The notes: a model not told the origin generated them from the sequence alone. Numbered from the stretch's first letter, positions 1 to 5,770 are shown. The stretch is DNA of 6,704 bases from Microcella sp. (GCA_020216895.1 JAIWOM010000082.1:1-6704); one strand, 5' to 3'. A program made the numbers and translations.

Positions 1-232
1 CGGCCGCCCAGGCCCGCACCTGCGGCTCGACCTCGGCCCGCCGCGCCGGACTGAGCAGCTTGCTGTCGCGGAGGCGCTCGGGCGGAGCATCCGTCACGGT
101 CAGCAGTGCGCACGCGCCCACCGCGACCACCCCGGCGATCGCGCCCCGACCGACCTCATCGACACCGATGACGGCCGACGCGCCTTCGGCGAGCAGCGTG
201 CGCTCGACGTCGAGGGTCGGCGCCGCGGTCAC
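1..232 (-). CDS. rnhB: Ribonuclease HII, N-terminal part (cut by window edge)
   Basis: RNase HII cleaves the RNA strand of RNA/DNA hybrids in the cytoplasm and removes single ribonucleotides misincorporated into DNA. Seventy-seven codons are visible, starting at a GTG. The motif GVDEVGRGAIAG at residues 23-34 contains the metal-binding Asp25-Glu26 pair and the GRG loop (28-30) that recognises the RNA 2'-OH in this family. DSKLLS at 56-61 is the next conserved block. The remaining catalytic aspartates lie beyond the edge. The GTG was chosen because it lies 10 bases after the lepB stop and gives a normal short N-terminus before the first motif; a GAGG lies about nine bases upstream. A small oddity is AGVV where most family members have AGPV. 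Its position right after lepB on the same strand suggests co-transcription. Confidence 0.9.
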   Translation of the reverse strand, partial: MTAAPTLDVERTLLAEGASAVIGVDEVGRGAIAGVVAVGACALLTVTDAPPERLRDSKLLSPARRAEVEPQVRAWAA

Positions 233-242
233 CGCCGCGACC

Positions 243-977
243 TCACTCCGCGCGCTCGACGCCGTCGAAGACGAGCGGATAGTTGTCGAGCCACTGCCAG
301 CGGTTGAAGGGCCAGCTGATGACAACGGCGCGGCCGACGACATCCGCGATCGGCACGACGCCGTTGATGCGTGAATCGGACGAGTCGTAGCGGTTGTCGC
401 CCATCACCCACAGGGTTCCCTCCGGAACATCCTCCTGGAAGTCCTGCCCGCTGACCGCCACTCTGTCGGGAGGCAGCAGCACGTACGGCTCGTCGAGGGG
501 AACCCCGTTGATGCTCAGTTGCCCGAGGTCGTTGCAGCAGGTGATGCGGTCGCCGGGCAAGCCGATGACGCGCTTGATGAGGTGCTCGTCGCTGTCGCCG
601 GCGCTCAGGCCCACGAAGGTGAGAACGCCGTCGATCGCCTCCTCGAGGGGAGTGCGCGGGGTCTTTGGCACGGCCGTCAGCCAACTGCCCGGATCGCGGA
701 ACACGACGACGTCGCCCCGCTCCAGAGGCATGACCTCGGGCACGAGCTGATTGACGATGATGCGGTCGTTGACCAGCAGCGTCGACTCCATCGACTCCGA
801 CGGGATGTAGAACGACCGGATCAGGAAGGTCTTGATGAGGAAGGAGATGACGAGCGCGGCGGCGACGATGACCACGACGTCGCGCAGGAAGAGCAGGACC
901 CCTCGCCCGGCGGAGCCACGGGACGCCCGACGGCCGGTGGATGCTCCGCCGTCGGCGGTCGCGGTGTGCTCAGTCAT
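243..977 (-). CDS. lepB: Signal peptidase I
   Basis: Type I signal peptidase (S26 family, 244 aa) cleaves signal peptides from exported proteins on the outer face of the cytoplasmic membrane. A charged N-terminal tail is followed by one hydrophobic segment at about residues 27-50. Then come the boxes of the Ser/Lys catalytic dyad: PSESM at 59-63 with nucleophile Ser62, the RGDVVVF block at 88-94, LIKRVIGLPGD at 133-143 with general base Lys135, and GDNRYDSSDSR at 193-203. Two adjacent cysteines (147-148) lie in the region after the Lys box. The ATG at 977 is preferred over an in-frame start 69 bases upstream, because GGGGAG lies a few bases before it and the longer form would begin inside the rplS terminator region. 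It is followed 10 bases later by rnhB. There is a single transmembrane span, as is usual for Gram-positive enzymes, although many actinomycetes carry several paralogues. Confidence 0.95.
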   Translation of the reverse strand: MTEHTATADGGASTGRRASRGSAGRGVLLFLRDVVVIVAAALVISFLIKTFLIRSFYIPSESMESTLLVNDRIIVNQLVPEVMPLERGDVVVFRDPGSWLTAVPKTPRTPLEEAIDGVLTFVGLSAGDSDEHLIKRVIGLPGDRITCCNDLGQLSINGVPLDEPYVLLPPDRVAVSGQDFQEDVPEGTLWVMGDNRYDSSDSRINGVVPIADVVGRAVVISWPFNRWQWLDNYPLVFDGVERAE

Positions 978-999
978 GACTCCCCAGGTGCTCCCCGCC

Positions 1000-1005
1000 A
1001 GTCTA
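1000..1005 (-). promoter_or_regulatory. Possible -10 element for lepB-rnhB
   Basis: On the minus strand TAGACT fits the actinobacterial TAnnnT -10 pattern and lies 22 bases upstream of the lepB ATG. This would give a short leader that still includes the GGGGAG ribosome binding site. No convincing -35 is visible, since the upstream DNA is the rplS hairpin. The call is weak and rests mainly on the terminator separating rplS from lepB. Confidence 0.3.
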
Positions 1006-1025
1006 GGGGCGCGGCCGGGCCGAAC

Positions 1026-1065
1026 GCCCGAGGGCCCCGCCGACACGTCGGCGGGGCCCTCGGGC
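1026..1065 (-). terminator. Long GC hairpin terminator after rplS
   Basis: The 19-base arms 1026-1044 and 1047-1065 are perfect reverse complements, leaving effectively a four-base CACG loop. The hairpin begins 17 bases beyond the rplS stop. No T-tract follows on the minus strand, which is usual for GC-only hairpin terminators in actinobacteria. It lies between rplS and the lepB promoter region and probably stops most rplS transcripts. Confidence 0.8.
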
Positions 1066-1082
1066 AGGGTGGAGCGGCAGGC

Positions 1083-1430
1083 TCAGCTGTCGCGCTTCTC
1101 CTTGATCTTCGCCTTCTTGCCGCGCAGGTTGCGCAGGTAGTAGAGCTTGGCGCGGCGCACGTCACCGCGGGTGACGACCTCGATGTGGTCGATGACCGGC
1201 GAGTGCACCGGGAAGGTGCGCTCGACACCGACCTGGAAGCTGACCTTGCGGACGGTGAACGTCTCGCGGATGCCCTCGTTCGAGCGGCCGATGACGACGC
1301 CCTGGAAGACCTGGATACGGGAGCGGCTGCCCTCGATGATGTTCACGTGCACCTTGACGGTGTCGCCGGGGCGGAACTCGGGGATGTCGGTGCGCAGCGA
1401 GGCGGCGTCGACGTGATCGAGGATGTGCAT
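1083..1430 (-). CDS. rplS: 50S ribosomal protein L19 (bL19)
   Basis: bL19 is a large-subunit protein at the 30S-50S interface. At 115 aa it has the normal family length. Recognisable blocks are [11 protein letters not shown] (19-29), the EG.R.R.Q.F.GVVI section (33-47), the ERTFPVHSP stretch (70-78), and the basic tail [17 protein letters not shown] (95-111). The ATG at 1430 gives the standard N-terminus [11 protein letters not shown]; an in-frame extension upstream has no family support. The ribosome binding site is weak (AGAGAG about 11 bases upstream), consistent with possible translational control by the leader. In most relatives rplS directly follows trmD. Here it is separated from trmD by about 2 kb containing two opposite-strand genes, so it must be transcribed from the region just upstream. 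It is followed by a strong hairpin. Confidence 0.97.
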   Translation of the reverse strand: MHILDHVDAASLRTDIPEFRPGDTVKVHVNIIEGSRSRIQVFQGVVIGRSNEGIRETFTVRKVSFQVGVERTFPVHSPVIDHIEVVTRGDVRRAKLYYLRNLRGKKAKIKEKRDS

Positions 1431-1452
1431 GAGTGTTTCGCTCTCTGCGACC

Positions 1453-1528
1453 GCCACAGGTCGATCGCGGCTCTGGGGATAGTCATCAGATTCGCGTGCG
1501 CCCCGCAGAATCACGGCTCCCCTGTGGC
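1453..1528 (-). promoter_or_regulatory. Candidate structured 5' leader of rplS mRNA
   Basis: Two nested complementary pairs lie upstream of rplS. The outer pair is GCCACAGG (1453-1460) with CCTGTGGC (1521-1528), a perfect 8-base stem. The inner pair is 1472-1478 with 1501-1509, seven base pairs interrupted by a two-base bulge. The outer stem would close a few bases before the AGAGAG ribosome binding site. bL19 leaders with autoregulatory roles are known in Firmicutes; whether this is one is inference. Confidence 0.35.
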
Positions 1529-1559
1529 AGAGGCGCGCCGAGGCACAAAGAGAAATGAT

Positions 1560-1565
1560 GCCATA
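1560..1565 (-). promoter_or_regulatory. Possible -10 element for rplS
   Basis: On the minus strand TATGGC lies about 130 bases before the rplS ATG. A transcript starting just after it would contain the whole candidate leader stem. The -35 match is poor (TGATTG or CTGATT at the right spacing). Only the need for a promoter in this divergent gap and the placement support it. Confidence 0.25.
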
Positions 1566-1613
1566 GTGTGCGCCGCTCACCCAATCAGTGGCACGATGGA
1601 GAGAACGAGCCGG

Positions 1614-1629
1614 GTCATCGGGGGATGAC
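1614..1629 (+). promoter_or_regulatory. Candidate TetR operator (6-4-6 inverted repeat)
   Basis: GTCATC (1614-1619), spacer GGGG, GATGAC (1624-1629) form a perfect inverted repeat. It sits between the tetR promoter region and its ribosome binding site, 20 bases before the ATG. TetR-family regulators usually bind such palindromes near their own start. Further GTCATC half-sites occur at 1482 and 1683. Confidence 0.4.
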
Positions 1630-1649
1630 TCGAGGGGGTGCATCACACT

Positions 1650-2294
1650 ATGAACTCATCGCCGGTCCTTGCTACCGACAAGGTCATCATGCGCACCGAG
1701 CCGGTGCAGCAGCGCAGCGCAGAGCGCATCACGCTGCTGCTGGATGCCGCTGCCGCGCTCATCGACGACACCGGGATCGACGGCGTGACCACGAGCGCCG
1801 TGGCCAAGCGCTCACGCTCCTCGGTGGGGGTCGTGTACCGCTACTTCCCGAACATCCAGTCGCTGCTGCGGGCGCTCGCCGCCCGCAACATGGAGCGCTA
1901 TCTGGAGCGGGTCTGGGAAGGCGTGGAGAACTCGCCGCCGGAGGCGTGGTCGTCGTTCGACTCGACCCTCGACGCCTTCATCGAGATGACCCGCAATGAG
2001 CCCGGCTTCCGAGCCCTGCGGTTCGGCGACGTCATCGACCAGCGGTTCCTCAGCCCGGAGCTGAGCAACAACGCGATGCTCGCCCGCGCCTTCGCGGAGC
2101 AGGTCGGCCGCACCTACGGCTTCCAGCCCGACGACGAGCTGGTCTTCCACCTCGAGGTGGCGATCGAGATCGCGAGCGGCCTGCTCACCCGGGCCTTCCA
2201 GCTGGACAAGAATGGGGATGCGCGCTTCATCGAAGCGACCCGCGAGTTGTGCGGCACCTACCTCCGCACTCACATCCCCCTGCCGAGGACCTAG
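1650..2294 (+). CDS. TetR-family transcriptional regulator
   Basis: A 214-residue dimeric DNA-binding repressor-type protein. Residues about 22-75 form the TetR_N helix-turn-helix: an amphipathic first helix ([16 protein letters not shown]), then [21 protein letters not shown] at 46-66, the classic recognition helix region ending in YRYFPN. The rest (about 76-210) is a helical ligand/dimer domain with no specific ligand clue. The ATG at 1650 was chosen because GAGGGGG lies 11 bases upstream. The GTG at 1638 overlaps that site, and an ATG at 1689 with AAGG upstream is a real alternative, giving 201 aa that still contain the whole HTH. It is divergent from rplS. Its TAG stop is followed with no gap by the ATG of the methionine aminopeptidase, so the two are almost certainly co-transcribed and translationally coupled. 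Autoregulation through the upstream inverted repeat is inferred; the ligand is unknown. Confidence 0.9.
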   Translation: MNSSPVLATDKVIMRTEPVQQRSAERITLLLDAAAALIDDTGIDGVTTSAVAKRSRSSVGVVYRYFPNIQSLLRALAARNMERYLERVWEGVENSPPEAWSSFDSTLDAFIEMTRNEPGFRALRFGDVIDQRFLSPELSNNAMLARAFAEQVGRTYGFQPDDELVFHLEVAIEIASGLLTRAFQLDKNGDARFIEATRELCGTYLRTHIPLPRT

Positions 2295-3062
2295 ATGATC
2301 GAGCTCCGTACGCCCGCCGAGATCGACCAGATGCGACCGGCGGGCCGGTTCGTCGCGAGCGTGCTCAGCGCGACGAGCGCCGCGGCCGATGTGGGGGTCA
2401 ACCTGCTCGACCTCGATGCGCTCGCGCACGAGATGATCCGGGCCGAGGGTGCGGAGAGCTGCTACATCGACTACCACCCGTCGTTCGGCGGGTCGCCGTT
2501 CGGCAAGGTCATCTGCACCTCGGTCAACGACGCCGCGCTGCACGGCCTGCCCCACGACTACCGGCTGCGCGACGGCGACGTGCTGTCGCTCGATTTCGCG
2601 GCCTCGGTCGACGGCTGGGTCTGCGACTCGGCCGTCACGATCGTGGTCGGCACGCCGCGGCCCGAGGACCTCGCGCTGATCGAGACGACCGAGCGGGCGC
2701 TCGCGGCGGGCATCCAGGCCGCCCGGGTCGGCAACCGGATGGGCGACATCTCCGCCGCGATCGGCGACGTGGCCGAGGGAGCCGGCTACCCGGTGAACCT
2801 CGACTTCGGCGGGCACGGGGTGGGGCGCACCATGCACGGCGACCCGCACGTGCCGAACGACGGCCGGCGCGGGCGCGGCCTCAAGCTCAAGGCGGGTCTC
2901 GTGCTCGCGATCGAGCCGTGGTTCATCCCCGACACCGACGAGATCTACACCGACGCCGACGGCTGGACGCTCAAGAGCCGCACCGGCACCCGCGCGGCCC
3001 ACGCCGAGCACACCGTGGCGATCACGGCCGACGGGCCGATCGTGCTGACCGCGCGAGACTGA
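2295..3062 (+). CDS. map: Type I methionine aminopeptidase (M24A), probable paralogue
   Basis: This enzyme removes the initiator methionine from nascent cytoplasmic proteins using a dinuclear metal centre. At 255 aa it is the compact bacterial type without an N-terminal SH3-binding extension. All five metal ligands are present: Asp100 (LSLD), Asp111 (CDSA), His174 (GGHGVGRTMH), Glu207 (IEPWF) and Glu238 (AEHTV). So are His83 (VNDAALHGLP) and His181, which act in substrate binding and catalysis. Unusual residues are Trp-Val-Cys before Asp111, where housekeeping enzymes have small residues, and the CYIDYHPSF stretch at 56-64. The ATG abuts the tetR stop, with GAGGA five bases upstream. Actinomycetes normally carry a housekeeping map near secY-adk, so this copy, paired with a regulator, is probably a second and conditionally expressed enzyme. 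That is inference. It converges on the membrane-protein gene six bases downstream. Confidence 0.92.
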   Translation: MIELRTPAEIDQMRPAGRFVASVLSATSAAADVGVNLLDLDALAHEMIRAEGAESCYIDYHPSFGGSPFGKVICTSVNDAALHGLPHDYRLRDGDVLSLDFAASVDGWVCDSAVTIVVGTPRPEDLALIETTERALAAGIQAARVGNRMGDISAAIGDVAEGAGYPVNLDFGGHGVGRTMHGDPHVPNDGRRGRGLKLKAGLVLAIEPWFIPDTDEIYTDADGWTLKSRTGTRAAHAEHTVAITADGPIVLTARD

Positions 3063-3072
3063 GCCCGCTCAG
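3059..3072. terminator. Small hairpin at convergent gene ends (weak)
   Basis: CTGAG CCCG CTCAG forms a five-base stem with a four-base loop. It covers both stop codons of the convergent map and membrane-protein genes. It is symmetric and could act on either strand, but it is short and lacks a T-tract. It is listed because it is the only structure in the six-base gap. Confidence 0.2.
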
Positions 3073-3521
3073 CGAACGGACGAGGGTTCGCGCGACGCCC
3101 CGTCGGGCTCGACGTGCTCCGCCGTCGGGCGGCGTGAGCGGATCGTCGTGGAGACCATCGTCGCGAAGGCCGTGGCGGCCACACCGATGAGGAGCGGCCA
3201 CAGCAGGTAGCCGAGGAAGAGCAGGTCGGGGCTCGGCGAGATGGCGATGATCGCGATCACGAGCACGTACTCCACGATGAGCAGCAGCTTCTCGCCGACC
3301 GTCAGCTGCGGCGGGCGGCGGAGCATCACCGCGACGTGGTTGATGATCAGCGACAGCGCGAGCCCCGGCAGCACGAACGAGCCGGTGATGAGCGCCTGGA
3401 GGGTCGGCAGCGGGCTGACGTTGTTGGTCAGCTGCAGGTACCAGGCTCCCGCGCCCGCGAGCGCGGCGAGCGCGGCGACGAGCGGCTGCGACCAGAGCCA
3501 CATCCGCTCCCCCGCGGTCAT
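3069..3521 (-). CDS. Small four-helix membrane protein of unknown function
   Basis: I do not recognise this 150-residue protein. It is hydrophobic, with four likely membrane segments at about residues 9-28, 43-66, 78-95 and 100-124. A charged loop ([11 protein letters not shown], 69-78) lies between the second and third segments, and a polar, Arg/Glu-rich C-terminal tail follows from about 128. No catalytic motif, lipobox or cleavable signal peptide is evident. The ATG at 3521 overlaps the trmD stop as ATGA, which argues for translational coupling. A second ATG 18 bases further in (MWLWSQ) with GGGGGAG in front is an alternative start. It is the last gene of the rpsP-khpA-rimM-trmD operon, so it is probably expressed with the translation genes, although nothing in its sequence ties it to translation. 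Its reality is supported by the coupling, the coherent membrane topology and normal codon bias. Confidence 0.8.
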   Translation of the reverse strand: MTAGERMWLWSQPLVAALAALAGAGAWYLQLTNNVSPLPTLQALITGSFVLPGLALSLIINHVAVMLRRPPQLTVGEKLLLIVEYVLVIAIIAISPSPDLLFLGYLLWPLLIGVAATAFATMVSTTIRSRRPTAEHVEPDGASREPSSVR

Positions 3522-4219
3522 CGCTCCTCGATGCTGTCGGCGGCGCCCAGCAGATCGGGGCGCACAGCGCGCGTGCGGGCGAGCTGCTGCTCGTGCCGCC
3601 AGGCGGCGATCGCGCCGTGGTTGCCGCTCAGGAGCACCTCGGGCACGGCGAGCTCGCGCCACACGGGCGGCTTGGTGTAGCTGGGGTACTCGAGCAGGCC
3701 GTCCTCGTGGCTCTCCTCGGTCAGGCTCTCCGGGTTGCCGACCACGCCGGGAACCAGACGCCCGATCGCCTCGATCATCGCCATCGTCGCCACCTCCCCG
3801 CCGTTGAGCACGTAGTCGCCGATGCTGAGCTGGCGAACCTCCGTGCGCTCAGAGTAGTGCTCGACGACCCGCTGGTCGATTCCCTCGTAGCGACCGCAGG
3901 CGAAGACGAGGTGCTCAAGGGTGGCCAGCTCGCGGGCCGTCGCCTGCGTGAACGGATGCCCGGCCGGGCTCGGCACAATGAGCACGCTGCCCGGGGTGAC
4001 GACGCTGTCGAGCGCCTCGCCCCACGGCTCGGGCTTCATGACCATGCCCGCACCGCCCCCGTAGGGGGTGTCGTCGACCGTGCGATGCCGGTCGTGCGTG
4101 AAGTCGCGCAGGTCGTGCACCCCGACCTCGATGAGGCCGCTCGCGCGGGCCTTGCCGAGCAGCGACACGTCGAGCACCCCGAAGAAGGCGGGGAAGATCG
4201 TGACGATGTCGAGGCGCAC
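3518..4219 (-). CDS. trmD: tRNA (guanine-N1-)-methyltransferase
   Basis: TrmD is a SPOUT-class enzyme that uses S-adenosylmethionine to methylate G37 next to the anticodon, preventing +1 frameshifting. It has 233 residues, close to the family norm. Diagnostic segments are the N-terminal RLDIVTIFP (2-10), [17 protein letters not shown] (49-65), the knot segments [11 protein letters not shown] (108-118) and [11 protein letters not shown] (132-142), [10 protein letters not shown] (157-166), [12 protein letters not shown] (173-184) with the probable catalytic Asp173, and [13 protein letters not shown] (192-204). The GTG at 4219 reproduces the conserved N-terminus; an ATG at 4273 would overlap rimM and add a non-conserved leader. 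The ribosome binding site is weak (GCAGAG), and translation is probably coupled to rimM, which ends 10 bases earlier. The downstream membrane-protein gene overlaps its stop by four bases. Confidence 0.97.
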   Translation of the reverse strand: MRLDIVTIFPAFFGVLDVSLLGKARASGLIEVGVHDLRDFTHDRHRTVDDTPYGGGAGMVMKPEPWGEALDSVVTPGSVLIVPSPAGHPFTQATARELATLEHLVFACGRYEGIDQRVVEHYSERTEVRQLSIGDYVLNGGEVATMAMIEAIGRLVPGVVGNPESLTEESHEDGLLEYPSYTKPPVWRELAVPEVLLSGNHGAIAAWRHEQQLARTRAVRPDLLGAADSIEER

Positions 4220-4229
4220 GCTCTGCAGT

Positions 4230-4826
4230 CTAGGCAGAGGGGGTGTCGTCGACGGGACCGACGGCGTGCGCATCCGGCACCGGCTCGTCGTCGGCGAGGT
4301 CCTCGAAGAGGCCCGCGGGGGGCGTCAGGGTGATGGTGCCCGCGGCGATGTCGACGAGCGGCACGATGGCGCTGACGAAGGGCACGAGGACCTCGCGCTC
4401 GGGGGTGCGGATCGCCAGGAGGTCCTGAGCGGGCAGGTGGTCGACGCGGGCCACCGTGCCGACCTCGACCCCATCGCGGAGCGCGCGCAGGCCGACCAGC
4501 TGGTAGTCGTACCAGGCGTCGGGCTCGTCCGGCTCGTCGGTGGGCTGCTCGATCCAGAGGATCGCCTTGACGAGGCTCTCGGCGGCGGTGCGATCGACGA
4601 CGCCCTCGAAGAACGCGACCGGCTGGCCGTTGTACCAGCGCAGCTCGGTCAGGGTGAGGGTCTTGCCGTGCCAGACCGACTCGGTCGGCACCTGCAGGGT
4701 GAACGCGGCGCCGGGCACGAAGCGGCGGTCGGGGTCGTCGGTGTAGAGCTCGACCTTGAGGGCGCCCTTGAGTCCGTGCGCCTTCAGGAGGCGACCGACC
4801 CGCAGCTGGGCAGGAGCCGCACTCAC
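4230..4826 (-). CDS. rimM: 16S rRNA processing / ribosome maturation factor RimM
   Basis: RimM binds uS19 and helps mature the 3' head domain of the 30S subunit. The 198 residues contain the N-terminal RimM barrel, starting [22 protein letters not shown] (10-31, with the family's HGLKG signature at 17-21). The C-terminal PRC barrel begins at [10 protein letters not shown] (104-113) and runs through the hydrophobic block [17 protein letters not shown] (144-160) to [11 protein letters not shown] (164-174). An acidic, low-complexity tail (175-198) extends beyond the conserved fold. The start is a GTG that overlaps the khpA stop as GTGA, so it is coupled to the KH protein. It lies in the standard rpsP-khpA-rimM-trmD order. 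Confidence 0.96.
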   Translation of the reverse strand: MSAAPAQLRVGRLLKAHGLKGALKVELYTDDPDRRFVPGAAFTLQVPTESVWHGKTLTLTELRWYNGQPVAFFEGVVDRTAAESLVKAILWIEQPTDEPDEPDAWYDYQLVGLRALRDGVEVGTVARVDHLPAQDLLAIRTPEREVLVPFVSAIVPLVDIAAGTITLTPPAGLFEDLADDEPVPDAHAVGPVDDTPSA

Positions 4827-5077
4827 TGCTGGCGGGAGTCGTCGAGATCAGTGTCGACGACGTCGACGCGCACGCGGCGGCCGTCGGCCAGCGCGGTGAT
4901 GATGGTGCGGAGGGCCTTGGCGGTGCGACCGCCGCGGCCGATCACGCGGCCGAGGTCCTCGGGGTGCACACGCACCTCGAGGACCTCGCCGCGAGCGGAG
5001 CTCTGCGCGACGACGGCGACATCATCGGGGTGATCGACGATCCCCTTGACGAGATGTTCGAGCGTGTCAGCGAGCAC
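4823..5077 (-). CDS. khpA: KH-domain RNA-binding protein KhpA
   Basis: A small (84 aa) single type II KH domain RNA-binding protein. The family acts in RNA metabolism and, in Firmicutes, as a partner of KhpB/Jag in cell elongation and division control. The N-terminal helix MLADTLEHLVKGIVDHPDDV is typical. The nucleic-acid-binding loop is GRVIGRGGRTAKALRT (43-58), with I-G-R-G-G at 46-50 as the GxxG element. A short polar tail ([10 protein letters not shown]) follows. The GTG start lies five bases after the rpsP stop, with AAGG about 10 bases upstream inside rpsP. Its position between rpsP and rimM matches the usual actinobacterial and Firmicute arrangement. Confidence 0.94.
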   Translation of the reverse strand: MLADTLEHLVKGIVDHPDDVAVVAQSSARGEVLEVRVHPEDLGRVIGRGGRTAKALRTIITALADGRRVRVDVVDTDLDDSRQQ

Positions 5078-5082
5078 GGGTG

Positions 5083-5628
5083 TCAGGCCTTCTCGGCCTC
5101 GGCGTCGTCGGCAGCAGCCTCGGCGGGAGCCTCAGCGGCCTCCTCCGCGGCAGGAGCCTCGGCGGCGACCTCAACAGCCTCCTCGACGACCTCGGCCGCG
5201 GGGGCCTCGACGGCCTCGTCAGCGACCTCGGCGGCGGGAGCCTCCTCGGCGGCGGGCGCGGCCTTCTCGGCCGGCTTCTCGGCCTTGGGCTTCAGCACCG
5301 GCTTCTTCTTCTCGTCCATGACGAAGGCGGCCTTGGGCTCGGCGGTCTTGACGGTGCTCTTGGCACCCTTCTCGCCCTTGAAGGTGCCCCAGTCACCGGT
5401 GAGCTTCAGGATCGCGAGGACCTGCGGGCTCGGCTGCGCGCCGACACCCAGCCAGTACTGCGCGCGCTCCGAGTCGACCTCGATGAACGAGGGCTCCTCG
5501 GTCGGGTGGTACTTGCCGATCTCCTCGATCACACGACCATCGCGCTTGGTGCGCGAGTCGGCGACGACGATGCGGTAGTACGGTGCACGGATCTTGCCCA
5601 TGCGCTTGAGGCGGATCTTGACAGCCAC
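5083..5628 (-). CDS. rpsP: 30S ribosomal protein S16 (bS16) with long acidic tail
   Basis: bS16 is a small-subunit assembly protein. Residues 1-85 are the conserved core: [20 protein letters not shown], then [21 protein letters not shown] (22-42), then the [18 protein letters not shown] stretch (53-70). Residues 86-115 are a basic linker. Residues 116-181 are almost wholly Ala, Glu, Pro, Val and Lys, giving 181 aa against roughly 80-90 in E. coli-type proteins. Within the tail, 129-140 and 141-152 are a tandem 12-residue repeat differing at two positions. Long C-terminal extensions are known in actinobacterial S16, but this one is low-complexity and probably disordered. The start is GTG with GGAG four bases upstream. 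It is the first gene of the khpA-rimM-trmD operon. Confidence 0.97.
   Translation of the reverse strand: MAVKIRLKRMGKIRAPYYRIVVADSRTKRDGRVIEEIGKYHPTEEPSFIEVDSERAQYWLGVGAQPSPQVLAILKLTGDWGTFKGEKGAKSTVKTAEPKAAFVMDEKKKPVLKPKAEKPAEKAAPAAEEAPAAEVADEAVEAPAAEVVEEAVEVAAEAPAAEEAAEAPAEAAADDAEAEKA
5173..5244 (-). repeat. Two 36-base tandem units in the rpsP tail
   Basis: Bases 5173-5208 and 5209-5244 match at 29 of 36 positions and encode [12 protein letters not shown] and [12 protein letters not shown]. They sit in the disordered S16 extension. Partial further copies ([14 protein letters not shown]) follow toward the C-terminus, suggesting growth by duplication. Confidence 0.7.
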
Positions 5629-5720
5629 GGTTCTCCAGAGATGTGTGAACGGATTGAGTCGCGGTCGGTTGCGTGGGGCACATCGACGCGAAAGCTCGTG
5701 AGCGGTGCTCGCGGCGCCTG

Positions 5721-5749
5721 ATTAGAGGGTCGGGCGTGCGAGCGCTCGA
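5721..5749 (-). promoter_or_regulatory. Promoter of the rpsP-khpA-rimM-trmD operon
   Basis: On the minus strand the -10 is TCTAAT (5721-5726), five of six bases matching TATAAT. A 17-base spacer separates it from TCGAGC (5744-5749) as a modest -35. The leader would be about 85 bases, ending with GGAG before the rpsP GTG. The palindrome CGAGCGCTCG (5739-5748) overlaps the -35 and could be an operator, but no regulator is identified. Confidence 0.6.
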
Positions 5750-5770
5750 TCTCCCATTCTGGCAGACTTT

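Noticed and set aside
23..232. Frameshift or defect in rnhB because AGVV replaces the usual AGPV
   Set aside because: The frame is intact, the Asp-Glu pair, GRG and DSKLL blocks are all present, and the truncation is only the window boundary.
519..1628. A 369-codon open frame on the plus strand opposite lepB and rplS
   Set aside because: It runs through two well-recognised minus-strand genes and the terminator between them. Its composition is low-complexity and it has no family motif.
1431..1646. N-terminal extension of bL19 to an ATG at 1646 (72 extra residues)
   Set aside because: bL19 begins with a conserved short N-terminus matching the ATG at 1430. The extra stretch lacks coding character and covers the divergent control region.
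1812..3011. A 399-codon open frame on the minus strand opposite tetR and map
   Set aside because: It is an antisense shadow produced by high third-position GC. The plus strand has full conserved TetR and MetAP motifs, while this frame is Arg/Ala/Val/Asp-rich with no recognisable domain.
2249..3190. A 313-codon plus-strand frame overlapping map and its downstream convergent gene
   Set aside because: It is mostly Arg/Ala/Gly/Pro and out of frame with the MetAP metal ligands; a frame shadow.
4220..4273. N-terminal extension of TrmD to an ATG at 4273
   Set aside because: It would overlap rimM and add 18 non-conserved residues before the standard RLDIVTIFP start.
4068..5033. A 321-codon plus-strand frame opposite trmD, rimM and khpA
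   Set aside because: The complementary strand encodes three clear, closely spaced conserved genes; this frame has no domain.
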